In this document: piece by piece, positions 26,401 to 34,915 of the stretch
Numbering within the stretch: the first letter of the stretch is position 1
How the letters are laid out: the number at the start of each line of letters is the position of its first letter
NCBI RefSeq assembly: GCF_003789055.1
Contig: NZ_ML119084.1
Coordinates: 124,001 to 188,000, forward strand
Direction of reading: 5' to 3'
Length of the DNA stretch: 64,000 bases
Origin: Histidinibacterium lentulum
GTDB lineage: Bacteria > Pseudomonadota > Alphaproteobacteria > Rhodobacterales > Rhodobacteraceae
Made by a program: the position numbers and the translations under genes
Notes under the pieces: model-generated
What the model saw: the letters and a program-made list of their open reading frames with translations, nothing else
Databases searched by the model: none
What the model was told of the DNA's origin: nothing

Positions 26401-26927
26401 CGCTGCAGCTCCACGTAGAGCCGGTCGCCAAGGATCGCCGCAAGCCGCTCCATCAGCGCCTGCGCCTTCGGCCTCTGCCCCGCGCGCAGGAGCCGCCCCA
26501 CCGGCCCGTCCGGCCCGCCTGTCAGGCAGATCACCCCCTCCGCATGGGCGGCGAGATCCTCGGGCGTCACCTGCGCCCGGTCCGCCCCCTCGCCCAGATA
26601 GGCGCAGGAGTTGAGCTTCATCAGGTTGCCGTAGCCCGCCTCGTTCTGCGCCAGCAGCACCACCGGGGCGGGAGGCTCCGCCCGCTTGCCCGGCTCGGGC
26701 GGCAGATACGCGAGGTCGAGCTGGCAGCCGAGGATCGGCTGCACCCCCGCCTTCACCGCGCCCACGGAGAACTCGAGCGCGCAGAACATGTTGTTGCTGT
26801 CGGTCACGGCGACCGCGGGCATCCCCGCCGCGGCCACCAGCTTCGGCAGCTCTTTCACCGGAACCGCGCCCTCGAGCAGCGAGTATTCTGTATGGGTGCG
26901 CAGGTGGATGAATCGCGGCTCGGCCAT
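23427..26927 (-). CDS. dnaE: DNA polymerase III alpha subunit (DnaE)
   Basis: An 1166-residue replicative polymerase. The amino-terminal PHP domain opens FIHLRTHTEYSLLEGAV; the catalytic aspartates sit in MPDFDIDFCMD near residue 400; GRGSGAGSLVAYAL (about 370) and the SHAAAYAVVSYQTAWLK helix (about 760) belong to the palm and fingers; an OB-fold and tail follow residue 1000. MAEPRF at 26927 is preferred to upstream ATGs (26939, 26981) as the conserved part begins at once. Length is normal for DnaE1. Confidence 0.97.
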   Translation of the reverse strand: MAEPRFIHLRTHTEYSLLEGAVPVKELPKLVAAAGMPAVAVTDSNNMFCALEFSVGAVKAGVQPILGCQLDLAYLPPEPGKRAEPPAPVVLLAQNEAGYGNLMKLNSCAYLGEGADRAQVTPEDLAAHAEGVICLTGGPDGPVGRLLRAGQRPKAQALMERLAAILGDRLYVELQRHPGEDGAPEAERLSERGHVEMAYDMGLPLVATNDVYFPKPQLYEAHDALICIAEGAYVDQNEPRRRLTPQHYLKTPQEMATLFADLPEALENTVEIARRCAFRAETRDPILPRFADDEVDELRRQAKEGLAARLAVIPHAAPVADYEARLEFELKIIEGMGFPGYFLIVADFIKWAKERDIPVGPGRGSGAGSLVAYALTITDLDPLRYQLLFERFLNPERVSMPDFDIDFCMDRREEVIRYVQEKYGRDRVGQIITFGALLSKAAVRDVGRVLQLPYGQVDKLSKMIPVEGVKPVSIEKALADEPRLREAAKAEEVVDRLLTYAQQVEGLLRNASTHAAGVVIGDRPLDELVPLYRDPRSDMPATQFNMKWVEQAGLVKFDFLGLKTLTVIQIAVNLILKSGRQLHEAADGARLYDPPEGGENQINLIPLDDEKSYELYARAQTVAVFQVESSGMMEALRQMRPTCIEDIVALVALYRPGPMENIPKYCEVKNGKSERDRLHPSIDHILDETQGIIVYQEQVMQIAQEMAGYSLGGADLLRRAMGKKIKELMDAERPKFLSGAAERGVDKKTAQEVWDLLEKFANYGFNKSHAAAYAVVSYQTAWLKANHPVEFMAGVMNCDIHLTDKLGVYFEEVKKGLALPWEPPCVNRSEAVFDVRDGKLIYALGALKNVGVEAMRLIVEARSEGGRERPFATIFDFARRVDLKRVGKRSLEMLARAGAFDELDPNRRRVFESLDALTVWSAAVHEARASSQTSLFGEAGEDLPEPRLPNVPDWLPAERLAEEFTAVGFYLSGHPLDDYLGALRRKNVLTLDEVQARAAQGPAIVKMAGTVASRQERKSARGNRFAFVQLSDPTGQYEVTMFSDALEAAREHLESGSRVVLQVEATMESDQLKLLARSAAPVDVAVADAGRIGLRVFVQGGEAVSAVAQVLEGARGGAGRGPIRFCLMDPGLPGEVELDLGGDFPVTPQIKGALRSLPGVVEVQEF

Positions 26928-27083
26928 GGCCCGAACCATATGTCGGGGCCGCGACCCGCGAAACCCCCGCATATGCGTCACGGCCCCGGCGCCGCTGCGT
27001 CACGCAAGAACAGCGTACTCCGGACTTTTTTTGCACCTAGGGCTGTGCTTCACTCTGCGGCACAACCGAAAGAGGCAATTGGG

Positions 27084-27536
27084 ATGTCGATCACCCTTTC
27101 ATCCTTCTCGATCACGCACGAACTGGCCTGTTCGGTCGAGGAGCTCTGGGACCTCCTGATGCGGCCCGATGTCCACAAGGACTGGATCGAAGGCATGGAC
27201 GGCTTCGAGAGCGGGGAGTTCGACGCCGACATCCGGGAGGGCGGTCACCTGACCTACGGGTTCCGGATCGGGGGCGGCGGCCCGATCCAGACGAAGGTCA
27301 GATACCTTCGCCTCGACAAACCGGCGATGTCGGCGGCCGTGGAAGTCTGCTACGAGGGCCGGCTCGCGATCTCCGCCCTGATCCGGGTCGCGATCCTGCC
27401 GCAACGCACCGCGGGATGCCGGATCGTCCATACCGAGACCGCGCATTTTCTCAACGGCGACGCCACGCCGGAACAGCACCGCGACTTCGTCAAGTGGTGG
27501 TATGCCTCCGTGCTGCGCGGCGTCGCGGTCGGCTAG
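27084..27536 (+). CDS. SRPBCC/AHSA1-like hydrophobic-ligand protein A
   Basis: A 150-residue single-domain protein with the START/AHSA1-like pattern: a beta hairpin opening (SITHELACSVEELWDLLM), DVHKDWIEGM, and a closing amphipathic helix (QHRDFVKWWYASVLRGV). Such proteins bind hydrophobic ligands; no catalytic residues are evident. AAAGAGG lies before the ATG at 27084. Its TAG stop lies inside a CTAG that also supplies the stop of the opposing gene, so the two frames end on the same four bases. Three further SRPBCC genes lie 1.3 kb downstream. Confidence 0.75.
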   Translation: MSITLSSFSITHELACSVEELWDLLMRPDVHKDWIEGMDGFESGEFDADIREGGHLTYGFRIGGGGPIQTKVRYLRLDKPAMSAAVEVCYEGRLAISALIRVAILPQRTAGCRIVHTETAHFLNGDATPEQHRDFVKWWYASVLRGVAVG

Positions 27537-28342
27537 CCGTTCACCGTGGCATAGCCCGTGATCCGCCCGCGCCAGTAGGGCGCCGTCACCCCCTCCGTCC
27601 GGTAGCCCACCTCCCCGCTCAGGGGCACCCGCCGTCCGCCGATCTCGCCATAGTCGCCGAAGCGCCCCACCCAGATGCGCGGCGTGGCGCTCTGCGGATC
27701 GGGCCGCTCCGCCTCCATCGCGACGATGTCCCCCGCCCCGTCGAAGATCAGCTCCACCGTGGCCCGCCCGGACCCGGTCTCCATGGACACCCGGACCCGG
27801 TCCCCGTCGAGCGCCTCCCAGTCCAGCGCGGGGTTTCCGAGGATCGCATCCGGTGCCCAGGGCAGTTCCGCAAGATAGCGCATCGCCTCGCCGAGATCGG
27901 TGGCCGGGCCGTCCTGCCGCATGATCCGCACCGCGCCGAGCAGCCGCACCGCAAGAAGCCCTCCGCCCGAGGGATCGTAGCGGTCGATCACCGTGAAGCG
28001 CGGCACCGGCCCCGCGGGCACCCGCGCCACCCAGGCAAAGGCCGGCCGGCCCGCGGAGATCGCCTGCGCGGCGTTCATCGGCTGCCAGGGCGCGCCCTCG
28101 CGCAGGATCATCTCCACCTCCTGGGTCAGCGTCGCACCGGCCGCCGGCGCCTCCGCCCCGGCAAGCCCGCGCCGGGCGAAGGCCGCCACCGCGGGCGGCA
28201 GGTCGACGCGCGGGTCGGGCGCCGCGCCCGTCACGACCGCCGCGAGCGCGGCCCGGTCCCGCGCGGCCTGCACCAGCCCCGCCACGACGAGGCCCAGCGC
28301 ACCGAGGGCGATCACGATGGCCAGTCCGAACAGCAGTCTCAT
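27533..28342 (-). CDS. DUF6544-like exported or membrane-anchored protein
   Basis: A 269-residue protein with one amino-terminal membrane helix (LLFGLAIVIALGALGLVVAGL) and a large extracytoplasmic domain rich in tryptophan and acidic residues, ending RGRITGYATVNG. From memory it fits the DUF6544 family, whose function is unknown. The start at 28342 is chosen because the membrane helix begins there; the open frame continues upstream into the shared regulatory region. It is divergent from the ArsR-type gene, with an FNR-type box centred 71 bases upstream of its start. Confidence 0.65.
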   Translation of the reverse strand: MRLLFGLAIVIALGALGLVVAGLVQAARDRAALAAVVTGAAPDPRVDLPPAVAAFARRGLAGAEAPAAGATLTQEVEMILREGAPWQPMNAAQAISAGRPAFAWVARVPAGPVPRFTVIDRYDPSGGGLLAVRLLGAVRIMRQDGPATDLGEAMRYLAELPWAPDAILGNPALDWEALDGDRVRVSMETGSGRATVELIFDGAGDIVAMEAERPDPQSATPRIWVGRFGDYGEIGGRRVPLSGEVGYRTEGVTAPYWRGRITGYATVNG

Positions 28343-28406
28343 GGTCCAGGGTCCTCCCGGCCCCTCTCTGCCCGCGCCGGATACCGCCTGGAGGGTCCGC
28401 CATGCC

Positions 28407-28420
28407 TTGACCCCGATCAA
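28407..28420. promoter_or_regulatory. Candidate FNR-type box (TTGAC-N4-ATCAA)
   Basis: TTGACCCCGATCAA matches the FNR/FixK consensus TTGAT-N4-ATCAA at nine of ten fixed positions. It lies 73 bases before the ArsR-type gene and 71 before the DUF6544-like gene, centre to ATG, so it could control either. Two similar boxes occur elsewhere in the window. Confidence 0.5.
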
Positions 28421-28428
28421 GTCGAAAA

Positions 28429-28446
28429 GTTAGCGCATTCGCTAAC
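28429..28446. promoter_or_regulatory. Palindromic operator for the ArsR-type regulator
   Basis: GTTAGCG-CATT-CGCTAAC is a perfect inverted repeat with 7-base arms, 41 bases before the start of the ArsR-type gene and just before a TTGACA (28451-28456) that could be a -35 element. ArsR-family proteins bind such palindromes and usually repress their own operon, so autoregulation is likely. Confidence 0.65.
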
Positions 28447-28486
28447 TGTCTTGACAGCCCTCCCGGAATCGTGAACAGCTAGCTCC

Positions 28487-28822
28487 ATGGCTAACAATCT
28501 CGATCAGGTTTTCTCGGCAATGGCCGACCCCACCCGGCGGGCGGTGATCGAGCGGCTCATCGAAGGCGGGCCCGCGCCCGTCTCGACGCTGCACGAGCCG
28601 CACGACATCGCCCTGCCGACCTTCCTGCGGCACCTGAAGGTGCTCGAGGCCTCGGGCCTCGTCCGCTCGGAGAAGCGGGGCCGCGTGCGAACGGTCCATA
28701 TCGAGGCCGCCGCCGTGGCGGAGGCGGAGAACTGGCTGGCGCGGCAGCGCCGGCTCTGGGAACGCCGGCTCGACCGGCTGGAGGCGCTGGTGCGCGACAT
28801 GGAGAAAGGACCCAAGACATGA
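28487..28822 (+). CDS. ArsR-family winged-helix transcriptional regulator
   Basis: A 111-residue winged-helix protein: MADPTRRAVIERLI opening, recognition helix around LPTFLRHLKVLEASGLV and wing SEKRGRVRTVHI. No metal-binding cysteine cluster is seen, which matches the subgroup that regulates AHSA1/SRPBCC genes instead of metal resistance. It overlaps the first of three SRPBCC genes by four bases and has a palindromic operator 41 bases upstream of its start. The signal it senses cannot be read from the sequence. Confidence 0.9.
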   Translation: MANNLDQVFSAMADPTRRAVIERLIEGGPAPVSTLHEPHDIALPTFLRHLKVLEASGLVRSEKRGRVRTVHIEAAAVAEAENWLARQRRLWERRLDRLEALVRDMEKGPKT

Positions 28823-29289
28823 CAACGGACACGGACCACTTCACCCTGTCCCGCCACCTGCCCCTGCCACCCGACCGGCTCTGGCAGGTCCTGACGGACG
28901 CCCGCGCCCGCGAGCACTGGGGCGCCCCGACCGAGGGAATGGTGCTGAGCGTGGAGGTGACAGACCTGCGCGAGGGCGGGCTGGAACGGCACCGCTGCGG
29001 CCCTGCCGAGGCGCCGGACTTCATCGTGGACACGCGCTGGTACCGGCTCGACCCGCCCAGCCTCGCGGTCTTCACCGAGACGCTGCGCTTCGAGGGGATG
29101 ACCGTGGGCACCAGCCTCGTGACCTACGCCCTGACACCGCAAGACGGCGGCACCGCGCTGGACCTCGCCGTCTCGCTCTCCTCCTTCTCCGGCCCCGAGG
29201 CCACGGCCGACTTCCGACTGGGCTGGGAGGGCGGTCTGGCAAATCTCGACCGCTACGTGGCCGCCCTCGCCACCGGGGCACCTGCATGA
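28819..29289 (+). CDS. SRPBCC/AHSA1-like protein B
   Basis: A 156-residue AHSA1-type domain protein. The opening FTLSRHLPLPPDRLWQVLTD and REHWGAP are typical of the fold, and the last helix (GWEGGLANLDRYVAAL) closes the ligand cavity. It starts inside the stop of the ArsR-type gene and ends inside the start of the next SRPBCC gene. ArsR-plus-AHSA1 pairs are common in bacteria; three AHSA1 genes in one coupled run are less so. Ligand unknown. Confidence 0.85.
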   Translation: MTTDTDHFTLSRHLPLPPDRLWQVLTDARAREHWGAPTEGMVLSVEVTDLREGGLERHRCGPAEAPDFIVDTRWYRLDPPSLAVFTETLRFEGMTVGTSLVTYALTPQDGGTALDLAVSLSSFSGPEATADFRLGWEGGLANLDRYVAALATGAPA

Positions 29290-29753
29290 CCGTGACCCAC
29301 GAGAGCTTCGAGATCGAGCGCCGCATCAATGGCTGCCTCGATCACGTCTGGGCCGCGTGGACCGACCCCGCGCTCAAGCGCCGCTGGTTCGCCGCGGACG
29401 CGATGACGACCGACGACTACCGCATGGACTGCCGCGAGGGCGGCACGGAATACGGCCGCTTCACCATGGCCGACGGTCCGGGAAAGGGCGTCCACGAGAA
29501 TGCAACGACCTACCTCGTCGTCCGCGAGAAGGAACTGCTCGTGACAGCCTACACCATGGCCTGGGACGGGCGCATCCACTCCGCCTCCCTTGCCACGATC
29601 CGCTTCAGCAACGACGGCGACGCCACGCGCCTCGCGATCCGCGAGGACGGTGCTTGGTTCGAGGACAGCGATGGCCCGGCCGGACGCAGGCACGGCACCG
29701 GCGTGCTGCTCGACGCACTGGAAACCGCACTTACCCAAGGACACCTCCAATGA
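29286..29753 (+). CDS. SRPBCC/AHSA1-like protein C
   Basis: A 155-residue AHSA1-type protein with [29 protein letters not shown] and [16 protein letters not shown], the usual landmarks of this fold. It overlaps both neighbours by four bases, so all three SRPBCC products should be made together under the ArsR-type regulator. The three proteins are clearly diverged, suggesting different ligands or a hetero-oligomer rather than a recent duplication. Confidence 0.85.
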   Translation: MTVTHESFEIERRINGCLDHVWAAWTDPALKRRWFAADAMTTDDYRMDCREGGTEYGRFTMADGPGKGVHENATTYLVVREKELLVTAYTMAWDGRIHSASLATIRFSNDGDATRLAIREDGAWFEDSDGPAGRRHGTGVLLDALETALTQGHLQ

Positions 29754-30223
29754 CCGACGACGACCTCGGCCCCACCGACCTCCTGCTGGAACGGCACCTG
29801 CCCGCCGCGCCGGAGACCGTCTACCGCTGCTGGACCGAGCCCGACCTCATCAGGCGCTTCTTCGCCCCCGCCCCGGGCCGCGTGCCCGAGGCGCTGGTCG
29901 AGCCCTGGCCCGGCGGCATCTTCCACGTCGTGATGGAATTCGACGAGCACGGCCGCATGGAGGGCGCGCCCGGCTGCGTGCTGATCGCCGAGCCCGGCCG
30001 CCGCTTCGCCTGGACCGATGCGCTGGGACCCCGGTTCCGGCCCAACCCGGAAAGCTTCTTCTCCGCCGACATCACCTTCACGGCGCAGGATGGCGGCTGC
30101 CTCTACCGCGTGATCGCGCGGCACGGCACCGAGGAAGCGGCACAGCGCCACGAGACCATGGGCTTCTCCGAGGGCTGGGGCGTTGTCGCCGACCAGCTGG
30201 GCCGTTTGGCCGCGTCGCTCTGA
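29750..30223 (+). CDS. SRPBCC/AHSA1-like protein D
   Basis: A 157-residue AHSA1-type protein: [31 protein letters not shown], and the closing [18 protein letters not shown] that is common in AHSA1 proteins of this class. It is the last gene of the ArsR-led run; 125 bases separate it from xdhA, which has its own context. Function beyond the fold is unknown. Confidence 0.85.
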   Translation: MTDDDLGPTDLLLERHLPAAPETVYRCWTEPDLIRRFFAPAPGRVPEALVEPWPGGIFHVVMEFDEHGRMEGAPGCVLIAEPGRRFAWTDALGPRFRPNPESFFSADITFTAQDGGCLYRVIARHGTEEAAQRHETMGFSEGWGVVADQLGRLAASL

Positions 30224-30348
30224 GGCTTGCAAATCCCGCGCGCGCCCGATTTGATCCGCGAGGTTCAATAGGGGGCGCGCGCTCTACGCCGCATCGACCG
30301 CGCGACAGGCCCTCCGGAAACGCGAGTAAGGCGGCCGGGTCATGCACG

Positions 30349-31719
30349 ATGACCGTTACATTCTGGCTGAACGGCCAAGAGATGCGCGCGGAGGCCCTGC
30401 CCACGCGCACGCTTCTCGACTGGCTGCGCGAGACGCGCGGCCTCACAGGCACCAAGGAGGGCTGCAACGAGGGCGACTGCGGCGCCTGCACGGTCATGGT
30501 GACCGATGCGGCGGGCGCCCGCGCGCTCAATGCCTGCATCCTCTTCCTGCCGCAGCTTCAGGGCAAGGCGGTGCGCACCGTCGAGGGCCTCGCCGGCCCG
30601 GACGGCCGGATGCACCCCGTGCAGGAGGGGCTGGTGGCCCACCATGGCAGCCAGTGCGGGTTCTGCACGCCGGGGTTCGCCGTCTCCATGGCTGTGGGCC
30701 ATCTCAACGCCCGGCGCGACCATGACGACGTGCTCGCGGGCAACCTCTGCCGCTGCACCGGCTACGCCCCCATCATCCGCGCCGCCCGAGCCGCCGAGGC
30801 GGCGCCGGTGCCCGAGTGGATGCGGCAGGACGCGGCGCTGGTGGCGGAGACGATTGCCGTTTCCCCCGCCGTCGCCCAGCCCGAAAGCGCGGACGAGCTC
30901 GCCGCATGGTGCCTCGCCCATCCCGGAGGCACGCTGATCGCCGGGGCCACGGACGTGGGGCTCTGGGTCACCAAGGGCTTTCGCGACCTCGGAGAGGTGG
31001 CCTTCCTTGGCCGCTGCGCCGATCTGAAACGGATCGAGGAGACCGAGGAGGGCCTCCGCATCGGCGCCGCCGTGTCGATGACCGATGTCTGGCAGGCCAT
31101 GAAGACTCGCCAGCCCTCCTATGCCGAGCTGATCCGCCGCTACGGCTCGGACCAGGTCCGCAACGCCGCCACCATCGGCGGCAACATCGCGAACGGCTCT
31201 CCCATCGGCGACAACCCGCCCGCGCTGATCGCCCTCGGCGCCACGCTGCACCTGCGTCGGGGCGACGACCGCCGCGACCTGCCGCTCGAGGCGTTCTTTC
31301 TCGACTACGGCAAGCAGGACCGCCGGCCCGGCGAATTCGTCGAGGCTGTGACCGTGCCGCAGGCCGAGGCCCTGCGCTGCTACAAGATCTCCAAGCGCTT
31401 CGACCAGGACATCTCCGCCGTCTGCGGCTGTTTCAACGTGACGGTCGAGGACGGCCGCGTCACCGCCGCCCGCATCGCCTTCGGCGGGATGGCGGGCATC
31501 CCGAAACGCGCGGCGGCTGTCGAGGCCGCCGTAACCGGCCAGCCCTGGACAGAAGAGACCGTCGCCGCGGCCCTCCCCGCCATGGAGGAGGATTTCCAGC
31601 CGCTTTCGGACATGCGCGGCTCGGCGGCCTACCGGATGGCGGCCGCGAAGGGCCTCTTGCAACGCTACCATCTCGAGACGACCGGAACGCCCGTCTCTGT
31701 GCTGGAGCTGCGCCCGTGA
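30349..31719 (+). CDS. xdhA: Xanthine dehydrogenase small subunit (Fe-S/FAD)
   Basis: A 456-residue subunit that passes electrons from the molybdenum site to NAD. The plant-type [2Fe-2S] cluster uses Cys39, Cys44, Cys47 and Cys63; the second cluster uses Cys103, Cys106, Cys134 and Cys136 (LCRCTGY). The FAD domain follows from about residue 165 (GATDVGL, then [17 protein letters not shown] near 275). The ATG at 30349 opens the conserved beta strand VTFWLNGQE; no strong ribosome-binding site is seen. Its stop overlaps the GTG of xdhB. Confidence 0.96.
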   Translation: MTVTFWLNGQEMRAEALPTRTLLDWLRETRGLTGTKEGCNEGDCGACTVMVTDAAGARALNACILFLPQLQGKAVRTVEGLAGPDGRMHPVQEGLVAHHGSQCGFCTPGFAVSMAVGHLNARRDHDDVLAGNLCRCTGYAPIIRAARAAEAAPVPEWMRQDAALVAETIAVSPAVAQPESADELAAWCLAHPGGTLIAGATDVGLWVTKGFRDLGEVAFLGRCADLKRIEETEEGLRIGAAVSMTDVWQAMKTRQPSYAELIRRYGSDQVRNAATIGGNIANGSPIGDNPPALIALGATLHLRRGDDRRDLPLEAFFLDYGKQDRRPGEFVEAVTVPQAEALRCYKISKRFDQDISAVCGCFNVTVEDGRVTAARIAFGGMAGIPKRAAAVEAAVTGQPWTEETVAAALPAMEEDFQPLSDMRGSAAYRMAAAKGLLQRYHLETTGTPVSVLELRP

Positions 31720-34175
31720 CCGTCGCGAAACCCCTGCCCCACGACGCCGCCGCGCTCCATGTCACGGGCCAGGCCCGCTATGTGGACGACATCCCCCTGC
31801 CCGCGGACACGGTGCACCTCGCCTTCGGCCTGTCGCAGATCGCGCGGGGCCGGATCACCGGAATGGACCTGTCCGCCGTCCGCGCCGCCCCCGGCGTGAT
31901 CGCGGTGATGACCGCAGACGACCTGCCCTTCGCCAACGACGTCTCCCCCTCGATCCACGACGAGCCCCTGCTGGCGGACGGGACGATCCACCATGCCGGC
32001 CAGCCGGTGTTTCTCGTGATCGCCGAGAGCCACCTCGCCGCCCGCGCAGCGGCGCGTCTCGGTGTCGTCGCCTGCGACGAGGAAACACCGATCCTCACCG
32101 TGGAGGAGGCCCTCGCCGCCGACAGCCGCTTCGAGGGCGGGCCGGTGATCTGGGCCAAGGGCGACGTGGAGGCGGCGCTGGCCTCCGCGCCCGAGCGTCT
32201 GTCGGGCACGCTGCGCCTGGGCGGGCAGGAGCATTTCTACCTCGAGGGCCAGGCCGCGCTCGCCCTGCCGCAGGAAGGGGGCGACATGCATGTCGTCTCC
32301 TCCACCCAGCATCCCACGGAAATCCAGCACAAGGTGGCCGAGGCTCTCGGCCTGCCCATGCATGCCGTCCGCGTGGAATGCCGCCGCATGGGCGGCGGCT
32401 TCGGCGGCAAGGAAAGCCAGGGCAACGCGCTTGCCGTCGCCTGCGCCGTCGCCGCCCGCGCCACGGGACGGCCCGCCAAGATGCGCTACGATCGCGACGA
32501 CGATTTCATCGTCACCGGCAAGCGCCACGATTTCCGCATCGACTACCGCGCGGGCTTCGACCGCGAGGGGCGGGTCCATGCGCTCGATTTCACCCAGCTC
32601 TGCCGCTGCGGCTGGGCGCAGGACCTGTCGCTCGCCGTGGCCGACCGGGCGATGCTTCATTCGGACAATGCCTACCGCATCGGCGCCCTGCGCGTGGCCT
32701 CGCACCGGCTGAAGACCAACACCCAGTCCGCCACCGCCTTCCGCGGCTTCGGCGGGCCCCAGGGGATGGCCGGAGTCGAGGCGGTGATGGACCGCATCGC
32801 CCGGCATCTCGGCATGGACGGGGTCGCGCTCCGCCGGCGGAATTTCTACGAGGCCGCCCGGGCAAGGGGGCCGTCTGCCCCCTCGGGGGAAAGCCGGGGC
32901 GCTCCCCCTTCCCCCGAGGATGTTTCCGGCCGGAAGAAGCAGGGCGAGGCGGACCTCACCTCCCGCGGCGCTACGAAGATCAGCTCGGGCACGGGCGCCG
33001 CACAGAGGTTCGGCGGCGCCCATTCGCCGCCCCCGCCGGGCGGAGCCAACGTCACCCATTACGGCATGGAGGTGACGGATTTCGAGCTCCACGCCATGAC
33101 CGACCGCCTCCTCGAGACGAGCGACTATGCCGCCCGCCGCACCGCCATCGCGGACTGGAACGCAGGCAGCCCGGTCCTGAAACGCGGCCTCGCCTATGCG
33201 CCGGTCAAGTTCGGCATCTCCTTCACCCTCACCCATCTCAACCAGGCGGGCGCGCTGGTCCATGTCTACCAGGACGGCTCGATCCACCTGAACCACGGCG
33301 GCACCGAGATGGGACAGGGGCTGTTCCAGAAAGTGGCGCAGGTGACGGCCGAGCGGTTCGGCCTGCCGGTGGAGAGCGTGAAGATCACCGCCACCGACAC
33401 CGCCAAGGTCCCCAACACCTCCGCCACCGCCGCCTCCTCGGGCTCGGATCTCAACGGGATGGCGGCACAGAACGCCGCGGACCAGATCCGCGACCGCATG
33501 GCCGCCTGTCTCGCGCCGCTCTACCAGGCCGAGCCCGCTGCCGTCCGTTTCGAAGACGGCGAGGTGGTCGTGGGCGAAGAGCGGATGCCCTTCGCCGAGG
33601 CCGCGCGGATCTGCTACATGAATCGCGTCAGCCTCTCCGCCGCCGGCTATTACCGCACGCCGGAGATCACCTGGGACCGCCTGCGGGGCCAGGGCCGGCC
33701 GTTCTACTACTTCGCCTATGGCTGCGCGGTGACAGAGGTGGTGATCGACACGCTGACGGGCGAGAACCGCATCCTGCGCGCCGATATCCTGCACGATTGC
33801 GGGCGGTCCCTGAACCCCGCCCTCGACCGCGGTCAGATCGAGGGCGGATATGTCCAGGGCGCGGGCTGGCTCACGACCGAGGAACTCGTGTGGGACGCGA
33901 AAGGCCGCCTGCGGACCCACGCCCCCTCCACATATAAGATCCCCGCCTGTTCCGACCGGCCCCAGGTCTTCGAGGTCGCGCTCTGGGACGGCGAGAACCG
34001 CTCGGAGACGGTCTACCGCTCCAAGGCCGTGGGCGAGCCGCCCTTCATGCTTGGCATCTCCGCCTGGCTGGCGCTGGCCGATGCCTGTGCCGCCTGCGGA
34101 CCCCATGACCCGATGCTGAACGCCCCCGCCACCGCCGAGGAGGTGCTGGCCGCGGTGGGCCGGGCGCGGGGATGA
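31716..34175 (+). CDS. xdhB: Xanthine dehydrogenase large (molybdopterin) subunit with an inserted segment
   Basis: An 819-residue molybdenum subunit that oxidises hypoxanthine and xanthine. [12 protein letters not shown] (about 170-181), [10 protein letters not shown] (about 228), [10 protein letters not shown] and [12 protein letters not shown] near the end, with the catalytic glutamate, are all present. The GTG start overlaps the xdhA stop. The odd feature is residues 386-444: between [10 protein letters not shown] and [11 protein letters not shown], normally close together, lie 59 Ser/Gly/Pro/Arg-rich residues encoded by a GC-rich intergenic-type repeat. The reading frame is kept, so the enzyme may still fold with a surface loop. 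Confidence 0.93.
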   Translation: MTVAKPLPHDAAALHVTGQARYVDDIPLPADTVHLAFGLSQIARGRITGMDLSAVRAAPGVIAVMTADDLPFANDVSPSIHDEPLLADGTIHHAGQPVFLVIAESHLAARAAARLGVVACDEETPILTVEEALAADSRFEGGPVIWAKGDVEAALASAPERLSGTLRLGGQEHFYLEGQAALALPQEGGDMHVVSSTQHPTEIQHKVAEALGLPMHAVRVECRRMGGGFGGKESQGNALAVACAVAARATGRPAKMRYDRDDDFIVTGKRHDFRIDYRAGFDREGRVHALDFTQLCRCGWAQDLSLAVADRAMLHSDNAYRIGALRVASHRLKTNTQSATAFRGFGGPQGMAGVEAVMDRIARHLGMDGVALRRRNFYEAARARGPSAPSGESRGAPPSPEDVSGRKKQGEADLTSRGATKISSGTGAAQRFGGAHSPPPPGGANVTHYGMEVTDFELHAMTDRLLETSDYAARRTAIADWNAGSPVLKRGLAYAPVKFGISFTLTHLNQAGALVHVYQDGSIHLNHGGTEMGQGLFQKVAQVTAERFGLPVESVKITATDTAKVPNTSATAASSGSDLNGMAAQNAADQIRDRMAACLAPLYQAEPAAVRFEDGEVVVGEERMPFAEAARICYMNRVSLSAAGYYRTPEITWDRLRGQGRPFYYFAYGCAVTEVVIDTLTGENRILRADILHDCGRSLNPALDRGQIEGGYVQGAGWLTTEELVWDAKGRLRTHAPSTYKIPACSDRPQVFEVALWDGENRSETVYRSKAVGEPPFMLGISAWLALADACAACGPHDPMLNAPATAEEVLAAVGRARG
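32871..33047. repeat. GC-rich palindromic repeat inserted in frame within xdhB (copy B)
   Basis: This 177-base segment encodes the extra 59 residues of XdhB. On the minus strand it contains TTCCGGCCGGAAACATCCTC followed by a G-run, which matches the opening of the intergenic repeats at 18794 and 44733, and it has GGGGG/CCCCC hairpins like theirs. Its length is a multiple of three and it has no stop in the xdhB frame. Confidence 0.75.
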
Positions 34176-34915
34176 CCGGCATCCGGATCCGCGTCGCGCG
34201 CACCGCGGGATCTGTCCCGCGCGAGGCCGGGGCCGAGATGCTGGTGACCGCGGAAGGCACGGAAGGCACCATCGGCGGCGGCGCCCTCGAATGGCAGGCC
34301 ATGGCCGAGGCCCGCGCCATGCTGGCGGACGGCCGGACCCGGATGGAACGGACATGGCCCCTCGGCCCGGCGCTGGGCCAGTGCTGCGGCGGGTCCGTGA
34401 CCCTGAGCTTCGAGCGGGCCGAGAGCCTCGAACGGGCGACGGGCGCGCCCCTCTGGGTCTGGGGCGCAGGCCATGTGGGCCGGGCCATTGTCGCCACCAT
34501 GGCGCCCCTGCCCGCCTTCGACATCACCTGGATCGACGCCGCGACAGATCGCTTTCCGCAGGAGACCCATGGCGTTACCGTCGTCCCTGCCGCGGACATG
34601 CCCCGCCTCGCCGCGCGCGCGCCGCGCGAGGCCCATCACCTGATCCTGACCTATTCCCACGAGATCGACCTCGCCCTCTGCCACGCGCTTCTCACGCGCG
34701 GGTTCGCCGGCGCGGGCCTCATCGGATCGGCCACGAAATGGGCGCGCTTCCGGTCGCGCCTCGCCGCGCTCGGCCATGAACGCGCTCAAATCTTGCGCAT
34801 TGCCTGCCCGATAGGCGATCCTGCCCTCGGGAAACATCCCCAGGCCATTGCGGTGGGCGTCGCGGCGGCGCTACTGACGGCCACGCGGGATCAGGTAGGG
34901 GACCGGACCGGATGA
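34172..34915 (+). CDS. xdhC: XdhC, molybdenum cofactor insertion/maturation factor
   Basis: A 247-residue XdhC-family protein that binds and sulfurates the molybdenum cofactor and inserts it into XdhB. GSVPREAGAEMLV near the start, GTIGGGALEW (about 32-41), GQCCGGSVTL (about 68-77) and a Rossmann domain with VWGAGHVGRAI (about 95) and GLIGSATKWARF are visible. It seems about 15-20 residues shorter at the amino end than typical members. It overlaps xdhB by four bases and the transporter ATPase by four bases, tying purine oxidation to uptake. Confidence 0.93.
   Translation: MTGIRIRVARTAGSVPREAGAEMLVTAEGTEGTIGGGALEWQAMAEARAMLADGRTRMERTWPLGPALGQCCGGSVTLSFERAESLERATGAPLWVWGAGHVGRAIVATMAPLPAFDITWIDAATDRFPQETHGVTVVPAADMPRLAARAPREAHHLILTYSHEIDLALCHALLTRGFAGAGLIGSATKWARFRSRLAALGHERAQILRIACPIGDPALGKHPQAIAVGVAAALLTATRDQVGDRTG

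Noticed and set aside
23772-27083. The upstream 1100 codons of a plus-strand frame that ends with the SRPBCC A gene
   Set aside because: Only the last 150 codons (from 27084) look like protein; the rest is antisense to dnaE.
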